Below, in pieces: positions 23,761-30,413 of a DNA stretch of 30,413 nucleotides. Source of the DNA: an uncultured Clostridia bacterium (GTDB taxonomy: Bacteria; Bacillota; Clostridia; Oscillospirales; CAG-272); assembly GCA_947304475.1 (NCBI GenBank), contig CAMZBE010000001.1, forward strand, positions 1 to 30,413, written 5' to 3'. The number at the start of each line of letters is the position of its first letter. The stretch's first letter is position 1. Position numbers and translations under genes: made by a program. The notes under the pieces were generated by a model that was not told the DNA's origin, searched no databases, and saw only the letters and a list, made by a program, of their open reading frames with translations.

Positions 23761-24813
23761 TTGATCCCTATTGAAAACCTGCCCGTCGCGCTGATCTGCC
23801 TGGTCGTCTCGATCGCGGTCATCGTCAAGGGCGGAGACTGGTTCGTGTCCGCCGCGTCCTGGATGGCGGAAGTGTCGGGGGTGCCGAAACTGATCGTCGG
23901 GGCGACCATCGTCAGCCTGGCGACCACACTCCCCGAGATGCTGGTGTCGGCGTTCTCCGCCGTTTCGGCGCGTGCGACCGGCGACGCCGCCTATATCGAT
24001 ATGTCGATCGGGAACGCGGTCGGTTCGGTCACGGCGAACACCGGACTGATCCTCGCGATCGCCCTGATCTTTATGGCGGGCACGATCGAGCGGAAGGAAT
24101 ACCTGCTCAAATCCTGCCTGTTCATCGGAGCGGCGGGCGTGATCGCCGCGTTCGGATTGACCGGCTCGCTCGGTCTCTTCCCGAACCTGCTCCTGCTTGT
24201 CATCTTCGCCGTCGCCATGACCGAAAACGTCCTCGGCGCGGTGCGGCAGGTGCGCGCCGCCAAAGCCGGCGCGAACGGAGCCCCCGAAACCGGCTCGCCG
24301 GAGCCCGTCGATCTCGTAAGACCGCGGGCGACCGGGAAACTCTGGACGAAAAACGTCCTGCTGTTTCTGATCGGCGCGGCGGCGATCGGGATCGGCGCCA
24401 ACGTCCTGGTAAGTAGCGCCGAGTACGTCGCGAAAGCCGCGCACGTTCCCGAACGCGTCATCGCCGTCACGGTCCTTGCCGTCGGGACGTCGCTTCCCGA
24501 ACTGGTCACGACGGTTACGGCGGTCGTCAAACACGAAATGTCGCTCTCCGCGGGCAACATTATCGGCGCGAACATTATGGATATGACCTTGATCATGCCC
24601 ATCTGCGGGCTGATCTCGGGCAAGGCGCTGCCGGTCACGGCGCAGGTCGGGCGCATCGACCTCCCCGCCGCGCTGCTGGTCGCCCTGGTCGCCCTGGTCC
24701 CCGCCCTGGTCAAAAAACGCTTTATGAAATGGCAGGGATTTGCGCTGCTCGCCCTTTACGTCGGGTATCTCGTCCTGACCTGCTTTTTCGGGGAGAAGAT
24801 CGCGGCGCTGTAA
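23761..24813 (+). CDS. Sodium/calcium exchanger family membrane transporter
   Basis: A 350-residue integral membrane protein of the CaCA family, YrbG-like branch, exchanging Ca2+ for Na+ or H+. The two inverted alpha-repeats are visible: GATIVSLATTLPEMLVSAFSA in the first half and AVGTSLPELVTTVTAVVKHEMSLSAGNIIGANI in the second, each with the conserved Pro-Glu. About ten hydrophobic segments flank a short Ala/Pro-rich cytoplasmic loop around residues 163-185. The start is unclear: TTG 23761 has no binding site at proper spacing, whereas AAAGGA at 23737-23742 is well placed for the in-frame ATA at 23752. Confidence 0.9.
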   Translation: MIPIENLPVALICLVVSIAVIVKGGDWFVSAASWMAEVSGVPKLIVGATIVSLATTLPEMLVSAFSAVSARATGDAAYIDMSIGNAVGSVTANTGLILAIALIFMAGTIERKEYLLKSCLFIGAAGVIAAFGLTGSLGLFPNLLLLVIFAVAMTENVLGAVRQVRAAKAGANGAPETGSPEPVDLVRPRATGKLWTKNVLLFLIGAAAIGIGANVLVSSAEYVAKAAHVPERVIAVTVLAVGTSLPELVTTVTAVVKHEMSLSAGNIIGANIMDMTLIMPICGLISGKALPVTAQVGRIDLPAALLVALVALVPALVKKRFMKWQGFALLALYVGYLVLTCFFGEKIAAL

Positions 24814-24834
24814 CCGCGCGCGAAAAAAGAGAAG

Positions 24835-24870
24835 AACCCCGCCTGCACGCGCAGGCGGGGTTGTTTTTTT
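24835..24870. terminator. Hairpin terminator between convergent genes
   Basis: A 12-base-pair stem (AACCCCGCCTGC at 24835-24846, GCAGGCGGGGTT at 24851-24862) with loop ACGC is followed by GTTTTTTT on the + strand. An A-rich run (CGAAAAAAGAG) before the stem gives a T-rich tail for the minus strand, so it may serve both the exchanger and the pectate-lyase-fold gene. Confidence 0.9.
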
Positions 24871-24898
24871 GCTTTTCTCACGGGCAATTCCGGGTGGT

Positions 24899-26017
24899 TT
24901 ACTGCTGCGCAGGCGTCGGAGACGGCTCCGCTCCGTATCCGAACTGCGTGACGACAAAGTTCTCGGCTCCGAGGACCGGGAACTCCTCATTGCCCCACGG
25001 CTTGTGCCAGTAGAGCCAACCGCGCAGGCGGTTCTCGGTATCGCGCACGCCGTATTGCAGTTGGTCGACCGCCGGGAGCAGTCCCGTTCCGCACTCGAAG
25101 TTCAGCGAGCCGACGATCACGTTGCAGCGCCCCTTCTTGTTCCCGTAGAGTTCAACGTCGGTGGTGGAGAGGATGACGGCGTTGTGCTGCGCAACGATAT
25201 GGTTGATGACCGACAGGTGAGAGGCGTCGTGAAAGGTGATGCCCTCCTCGCAGTTGTGGACGTAGAGGTAGTCGGCGACCACGTGCTCGCCGAGCACGAA
25301 CCCGTAGCGGAAGCCCTGCGCGGCGACGTTGTGCAGGACGTTGTCGTCGTTCTGGTCGTTCGACATGATCAGCCCCGCGACGTGGCAGGGGTTGTGCAGC
25401 AGTTCCTTTTCGAGTTCGGTGTCCCCGACGTTCTCGGACAGGCAGAACTGCGAGTTCTCGACGTTCGCGCGCGACACGTTGCCGAGGTTGACGGCGCCTT
25501 GCGTCGGGTACATCTTGTCTTTATCGAGTTTGACGGCGAATTCAAGGTTGAAGATCGAGAACGCGTCGACGCTGAACCGTCCTGCGTAGCCGTCGCCCTG
25601 CGGAGCCGACAGGATCGACCAGGGGCGCGCCGTGGGATCGTGCTCCTCGGGCGGCGTCCAGTCCGAGAAGATCCGGACGTTGATCCGGCGCTGCCCGCCG
25701 AACCTGGTCGGATCGTTGTAACCGTCGTCCTTCGGTCTCACCTGGTAAGAATAGAGAAGTTTGCAGGGCATCTCCCCCTCCAGTTGAATGTTGTGGATCC
25801 CCCTCGGGATATAGAGTTGCGAGCGCAGCGGGCGCCCGTCGATCTCCTCAATCCCCGGGGACGCGACGCGGTAGCCCCCGCGCGTGTAGGGGAAGAGCAG
25901 TTTTCCCCCGCCGCGTTCGGCAAGGAAATTGATGCCCTTCTGGATTGCGGCGGTATCGTCGGTCACGCCGTCGCCGACCGCGCCGAATTCAAATACCGAA
26001 TAACCGAATGATTCCAT
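24899..26017 (-). CDS. Pectate-lyase-superfamily right-handed beta-helix protein
   Basis: A 372-residue protein. The N-terminal FGAVGDGVTDDTAAIQKGIN followed by G-rich FPYTRGGY is the hallmark of the pectate lyase superfamily (Pfam Pectate_lyase_3 type), and repeated Asn/Val coils (VENSQF, VLHNVAAQGF, YLYVHNCEEGITF) suit a beta-helix. No signal peptide is visible, so it may act on imported oligosaccharides or depend on another export route. The substrate is not deducible. GGAGG lies nine bases before ATG 26017. It starts 27 bases after the addA stop codon, so it probably shares the truB-addA transcript, an odd functional mix. Confidence 0.75.
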   Translation of the reverse strand: MESFGYSVFEFGAVGDGVTDDTAAIQKGINFLAERGGGKLLFPYTRGGYRVASPGIEEIDGRPLRSQLYIPRGIHNIQLEGEMPCKLLYSYQVRPKDDGYNDPTRFGGQRRINVRIFSDWTPPEEHDPTARPWSILSAPQGDGYAGRFSVDAFSIFNLEFAVKLDKDKMYPTQGAVNLGNVSRANVENSQFCLSENVGDTELEKELLHNPCHVAGLIMSNDQNDDNVLHNVAAQGFRYGFVLGEHVVADYLYVHNCEEGITFHDASHLSVINHIVAQHNAVILSTTDVELYGNKKGRCNVIVGSLNFECGTGLLPAVDQLQYGVRDTENRLRGWLYWHKPWGNEEFPVLGAENFVVTQFGYGAEPSPTPAQQ

Positions 26018-26044
26018 AACAGAGTACCTCCAAGCAAATAGTTC

Positions 26045-29000
26045 TTATTCCAGCAGTTCCCGGAACGCTTTTCCCGGGCGTTTGACGTAAAAGCCGGTGA
26101 GCGCCTGCTCCCCTTCGTCGCCCCGCAGTCTGACCGGCACCGGTTTGCCGATGCAGAGCGGATAGAGCAGAATCCGATCGGGCGTGCGCCCGAAGATATC
26201 CGCGAGCGCCTTTGCGTAGAAATAGAGTTGCGTCCGGTGGCGCTCGACGAAGCGGTCGACCGTGTTCTCTGACGCGTTGACGCCGCCCCGCAGCCGGTCG
26301 GTTTTGTAGTCGAGCAGGACCAACTCGCCCCGTTCGGTGACGAAAACGCAGTCGACGACGCCCTGCACCATGATCGTGCCGGCACCCGCCTGCTTCTTCT
26401 TCTCTTCGTCGGTCACGAAGTCGGCGGCGGGGGTGATCCGGCTGAAGCGGAACTCCCGGCGAAGCAAGGTCGAACCCAGCATATCGTCCAACAGATCGGT
26501 TTTGCGGAACAACTCGAGTTCGGGCAGATCGACGAGATCAAGCGCTTCTTTTGTCAAAAACCCCCGGTCGATCAGCCGTTTTAACTCGGCCTCGGCGCCG
26601 GTTTCCTTGAACCGGCGCAGGTCGCAATACTGCAAAAACTCGTGCGTCGCGGTCCCGCGGAGCGCGGGATCCTCGTTCTTGCTTTTGCCCGAAACGAAAC
26701 GCGGCACGAGGGGTTCGTCGTCGTCCTTTTTGCCTGCGGAGAGATCGGTCGGATCTCCGTCCGCGGGCGGGATCGGCGCCGGGGAGAGCACCGAAACCGA
26801 GATCTTGCCCGGCACGTTGATAAGCCAACGGGAAGAATAGTCCTTCAACTCGAAAAAGTCAAAGTGCGGTTCTTTCGGGTTTGCGTCGTCGGGTTCCGCC
26901 GTATCCGCGCCGCATTCCGCGAGCGCGCCGGGCGTTGCTCTGCGACGTTCCTCTTCCAACCGTTCGGTTTCCCACACGCGTTCGTCCTCTTCGGGCGTCG
27001 GGAACAGCCGCGCGGTCCCGGACGAGAGTCCGACGGCGGAGACGATCTGGTCAAGCGGGGTGAGCGTCGCGGACTTTACGGTGAACTTCCCGTCTTTGTC
27101 CACCCCGGAATAGGTACGTTTGCGGATCACGTCGTGGCGCGTGAGCGGGCGGGCGCAGCGGTAGAGTTTTTCCAATCGCTCCGCCGGGTTTGCGCCCTTG
27201 TCGAGCGTGCCGGTCACGTAGAGCCGTTCGCGCGCCCTCGTCAGCGCGACGTAGAGAACGCGCAGGCTTTCCTCGCGCTCGAACTCCCTCTTCTCGACGT
27301 CCGAGATCTTCCGGAACGGCGTCTCGATGCGGGCGAGCCCGGTTTTGTCACGGACCGCGGGCATCAAGCCGAAGCGGGGGGAGAACGATACGTTCCCCTC
27401 GCCGTGCCCGGCGTCGCCGGAGAGGGCGCGCGAAACGAAGACGACCGGGAATTCCAATCCCTTGGAGTGGTGGATCGTCATGACGCGAACGCCTCTGGCG
27501 TTCGACGGCGGAACAAGATCGAGTTTTTGCGCCTCGCGCTCCAGGTCGTTCAGGTATTCGACGAAGCGGTACAGCCCCCGGTAGGGCATCGCCGCAAACG
27601 AGCGGGCGTACTGATAGAACAGAAGCAGATTTTCGCGTCCGTTGTCGGGGTTTGCCCCGCCGCTGACGTGCAGCAGTCCCGTCTCGGTGAAGAGTTTGAG
27701 GACCAGACGGTCGATCGCCATTCCTTCCGCCGCCCGCCGGAAGCGCGCCAACTGCGAAAGGAAAGCGTCTGCCTGCGGGCAGTCGTTCTTTTTTGCGTAT
27801 TCCTCGAGCGCGTCGTAAAAGGGGACGTCGGGGCGCGAGGCGCCGCGCCGGATCTTCGTGAGCAGATCGGGGGAAAAATCGTAGAGCGGCGAACGGAGCA
27901 GTCCGACCAACGGGACGTCGCGGCGCGGGTTGTCCACCGCGTTGAGCAGGCAGAGCGCGAGTCGGACCTCGGGGAACCCGAACAGGTTCTCCTTGGTTTC
28001 AAGCGACACGGGGATCCCTTCCCGGAGCAGCGCCAGGCGGAAGGGCGAAGTTTTTCCGGCGGCGGATCGCAAAAGGATCGCGACGTCTTCCGGTTTGATC
28101 GGAATGAATTTCGGTTGATCCGGTTCTCCCTCTTTCCACTTCGGGTTCGGGCGGGTGCAGGTCGTGATCAGCCGCTTGATCTCCTTCGCGATCCATTCGC
28201 ACTCGGCGTCGTGCGCGGGCGCATCCTCGTCTGCCGGCGTTTTTTCAAACAGTTTGACGACCGGAAGGATCGGCGTCGGGCTGCACTTGTCCTTCGCTTT
28301 GGCGAAGACGAGACGGTCGTCGGCGTCGACGTACCCGATCGATGCGCGCGTCGCCCCGAACAGGGGGCCGAAAACGGCGTTCGTAAAGTTGACGACGGGC
28401 TCGTCGCAGCGGAAGTTCTCGGACAGAAAGATCTTGGCGCAATCGTCGCTCCCGGACTCTCCGAGCGAAGGGAACGACGTCTTCAGAGAGATGAAGACCG
28501 ACGGCGCGGCGCCGCGGAACCCGTAAACGCTCTGCTTGACGTCGCCGACGAGAAACCGGTTGCGTTCGGTCGAGATCGCCTTGAAAATCTCGTGCTGAAG
28601 CGGGTTGACGTCCTGATACTCGTCGACGAAAACGTCGGTGTACCGCCCGGCGATCTCGCGCGCGACGGAGGTCTTGTTCCCGTCGGGGGATACGAGCAGG
28701 CGGAAGACCGCGCGCTCCACGTCGGCAAACGACGCGATGCGGAGCCGCTTTTTTTCGGCGGCGACCAGATCCTCGAAGCGGTGCATCAGGCGGGCAAAGG
28801 TCAGGGTGACGGGATAGAGCGTCTCCGCTTCGTCCCGCCAGACGCCTTCGTCCTCTTTGAAGAGCGGCAGATACGCCTCTTTCAGACGGTCGCGGAAGGA
28901 AAAGAACGCGCCGCGCGCCGTCTCGAGGAAGTCTTCGGTTGCCTCCGTCATATACGCGGAGGTTTCTCTGTTTTGAGGGAACGGAAGCGCGGTTGCCGCC

Positions 29001-29884
29001 CTGACCTGCTCCGCGGCGTCCGCAAAGGAGAGGGATCGGGCGCGCGCCAGAGCATCGGCGGCGTTCAGCGCGTCCGCGAGCGGAGCGGCGAATTTTCCCT
29101 GCACGGAAAGCGTTTCTTCTTTCAGGGCGGCAAGCGCCGCTTCCAGGGCGGGCTTCGCGTCGGACGCGAAATCCGCGAGCCGACCGAGAAGAGCGGCCCC
29201 GAAGACCGTTTCTTCAGGGGGGCGGTCGCAAACTTCCTTGATATATCGGGCGTAATCGTCAAATGCGTTTACGCCGCGCACGAGGTTGTCGACCTTTTTC
29301 TTCGCGTTGAAAACAATCTCGAACAGAGCGTCCAGCCGCCGCGGATCGACCAGATGCGACACGAACGCCCGAAACTCGTCGGCGGTGGCGACGTCCGGTT
29401 CTTCTCCCGCGAACAGGCGCGCGACGAGGGGTTCCGCGATCTCGCGGAACAGGCGCGTTTCCTCGTTGGAATCGCAGGTCCGGTACGAGGGGGAGAGCCC
29501 GACGTTGGCGGAATAATCGAGAGCGATCCGGCGGCAGAAACCGTCGATGGTGCCGATGTCTGCGTCGGGGATCAGCAGCAGTTGTTCGGAAAGGTGACGC
29601 CTGAGGTCCGCGTCGTCGGTTTCCGAGATCGCCTCGGTCAGTTTTTCGGTCAGTTTGGCTTTCAGGTCGTGCGCCGCCGCGACGGTGAAGGTGACGATCA
29701 CCATCTTCGAGATATCGCGCCGCTCGACGGTCAGCAGCCGTACCACGCGCGCGGTCAGCGTGGCGGTCTTACCCGAGCCTGCCGCCGCCGAAAGGAGCAG
29801 CGTCTTGCCGTCCGTTTCGATCGCGGCGGTCTGCGCGGCGGTGGGGGCGTATCCGCTCTTGTTCGCGTTGGCGCTTCGGTTCAT
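26045..29884 (-). CDS. addA: ATP-dependent helicase/nuclease subunit AddA
   Basis: UvrD-like helicase with a RecB-type nuclease domain, the AddA part of the AddAB complex that resects double-strand breaks and responds to Chi. 1279 residues, a normal length. Walker A is SAAAGSGKT with Lys39. The Walker B/DEYQD-type motif (VDEYQDVNPLQ) and helicase motifs such as RFLVGDVKQSVYGFRGA and VMTIHHSKGLEFPVVFV follow. The C-terminal nuclease has GVVDCVF and Asp1192-Tyr1193-Lys1194 (LLDYKTD), so it should be active. GGAAAGGAG precedes the start. The usual partner gene addB is not adjacent; truB lies directly upstream instead. Confidence 0.95.
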   Translation of the reverse strand: MNRSANANKSGYAPTAAQTAAIETDGKTLLLSAAAGSGKTATLTARVVRLLTVERRDISKMVIVTFTVAAAHDLKAKLTEKLTEAISETDDADLRRHLSEQLLLIPDADIGTIDGFCRRIALDYSANVGLSPSYRTCDSNEETRLFREIAEPLVARLFAGEEPDVATADEFRAFVSHLVDPRRLDALFEIVFNAKKKVDNLVRGVNAFDDYARYIKEVCDRPPEETVFGAALLGRLADFASDAKPALEAALAALKEETLSVQGKFAAPLADALNAADALARARSLSFADAAEQVRAATALPFPQNRETSAYMTEATEDFLETARGAFFSFRDRLKEAYLPLFKEDEGVWRDEAETLYPVTLTFARLMHRFEDLVAAEKKRLRIASFADVERAVFRLLVSPDGNKTSVAREIAGRYTDVFVDEYQDVNPLQHEIFKAISTERNRFLVGDVKQSVYGFRGAAPSVFISLKTSFPSLGESGSDDCAKIFLSENFRCDEPVVNFTNAVFGPLFGATRASIGYVDADDRLVFAKAKDKCSPTPILPVVKLFEKTPADEDAPAHDAECEWIAKEIKRLITTCTRPNPKWKEGEPDQPKFIPIKPEDVAILLRSAAGKTSPFRLALLREGIPVSLETKENLFGFPEVRLALCLLNAVDNPRRDVPLVGLLRSPLYDFSPDLLTKIRRGASRPDVPFYDALEEYAKKNDCPQADAFLSQLARFRRAAEGMAIDRLVLKLFTETGLLHVSGGANPDNGRENLLLFYQYARSFAAMPYRGLYRFVEYLNDLEREAQKLDLVPPSNARGVRVMTIHHSKGLEFPVVFVSRALSGDAGHGEGNVSFSPRFGLMPAVRDKTGLARIETPFRKISDVEKREFEREESLRVLYVALTRARERLYVTGTLDKGANPAERLEKLYRCARPLTRHDVIRKRTYSGVDKDGKFTVKSATLTPLDQIVSAVGLSSGTARLFPTPEEDERVWETERLEEERRRATPGALAECGADTAEPDDANPKEPHFDFFELKDYSSRWLINVPGKISVSVLSPAPIPPADGDPTDLSAGKKDDDEPLVPRFVSGKSKNEDPALRGTATHEFLQYCDLRRFKETGAEAELKRLIDRGFLTKEALDLVDLPELELFRKTDLLDDMLGSTLLRREFRFSRITPAADFVTDEEKKKQAGAGTIMVQGVVDCVFVTERGELVLLDYKTDRLRGGVNASENTVDRFVERHRTQLYFYAKALADIFGRTPDRILLYPLCIGKPVPVRLRGDEGEQALTGFYVKRPGKAFRELLE

Positions 29885-29910
29885 CGCGCGTCTCCTTTCC
29901 GCTGTATCGG

Positions 29911-30413
29911 TCAGATATCGAACTGCCGGAGCGGCAGCAGCACCGGCGTCGTTTCGTCTTTCGTCCTGTCGGGTTCGCGCACTTCGGCAAGCGAAAAGAA
30001 CCGTTCGCCGTCAAAAAGCCGGAAGCGCGTTCCGGGCAGGGCGTCGGCGATCCCGAGTTTTTTTGTTTCGATCCGCAATCCGTTGCGGAGCAGGCGGACG
30101 AAAAACGGCGGGGGCGACAGTTTTTTTGCCGTCGGGAAGAGTTCTTCCGCGGGGATCAGGCGCGCGAGCCGCTCCTCTTCGGTCATCTCCGCCAACTCGT
30201 CGGGCGTAGCGGCGCCTTCAAGCGTGAAGCCGCACGCCTCGACGCGCGTGAGCGCGGACATCATGCCGCCGCAGCCGAGCACGCGCCCGATATCGGCGCA
30301 GAGTGTGCGGATATAGGTGCCCTTCGACACCACGGCGTCGAGGGCGTAGTTCTTTTCGTCGATCTTTTCGGCTTCAAGCCGATAGACCGTGACGGTCCGG
30401 GGTTCGCGCTCGA
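29911..30413 (-). CDS. truB: tRNA pseudouridine(55) synthase TruB (C-terminal part)
   Basis: Only about 166 C-terminal residues are in the window; the gene continues past the right edge. REPRTVTVYRLEAE, then SKGTYIRTLCADIGRVLGCGGMMSALTRVEACGFTLEGA, are typical TruB sequence (the SKGTYIRTL stretch lies after the catalytic Asp domain, which is outside the window). TruB makes pseudouridine 55 in the T loop of tRNAs. A GTG at 30333 is not the true start since the homologous sequence runs on upstream. It ends 26 bases before addA on the same strand, so both are probably co-transcribed. Confidence 0.95.
   Translation of the reverse strand, partial: EREPRTVTVYRLEAEKIDEKNYALDAVVSKGTYIRTLCADIGRVLGCGGMMSALTRVEACGFTLEGAATPDELAEMTEEERLARLIPAEELFPTAKKLSPPPFFVRLLRNGLRIETKKLGIADALPGTRFRLFDGERFFSLAEVREPDRTKDETTPVLLPLRQFDI

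Noticed and set aside
26642..30316. A 1224-codon open frame on the + strand opposite addA
   Set aside because: It is antisense to a well-supported AddA with intact motifs; its translation is Arg-rich and matches no family. Long antisense frames are common in GC-rich DNA.

Overview
The window looks like the replication-origin region of a GC-rich Firmicute, probably an uncultured member of the Clostridia. The evidence is the dnaA-dnaN-recF-remB-gyrB-gyrA gene order, paired RNase Y and RNase J, sigma-A-type promoters with 17-base spacers, AAAGGA/GGAGG ribosome binding sites, and two ParB-type parS sites. No rRNA, tRNA, CRISPR array, phage or transposase gene was seen.

Layout. (1) 1-5804, + strand: rny (RNase Y), ymdB-type metallophosphoesterase, and a large GH106-like glycoside hydrolase. 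(2) 5805-6464: gene-free block packed with small hairpins, bounded by ~38-base inverted repeats. (3) 6465-7394: a GT2 glycosyltransferase on the minus strand, divergent from dnaA across a region with one strong promoter each way and a perfect DnaA box. (4) 7395-16353: dnaA, oriC (ten DnaA-box-like sites, a GC-rich spacer and a DnaA-trio tract), dnaN, recF, remB, gyrB, gyrA. (5) 16340-19940: lipoprotein, XRE regulator, small membrane protein and RNase J. (6) 20101-21207: an endonuclease/exonuclease/phosphatase-fold lipoprotein with its own promoter, ending in a terminator that lies inside a second copy of a repeat from block 2. (7) 21240-23657: minus-strand operon parA-parB-(two-helix membrane protein), bracketed by a parS site at each end. 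(8) 23686-24813: a sodium/calcium-exchanger-type transporter. (9) 24835-30413, minus strand: truB (cut by the window edge), addA and a pectate-lyase-fold protein, facing the transporter across a strong hairpin terminator.

Functionally the window joins initiation (DnaA/oriC), the sliding clamp, gap repair (RecF), supercoiling (gyrase), origin segregation (ParAB/parS), double-strand-break processing (AddA) and RNA decay (RNase Y, RNase J). The least explained parts are the hairpin block at 5842-6410, with its relative at 21083-21207, and the membrane protein coupled to ParB.
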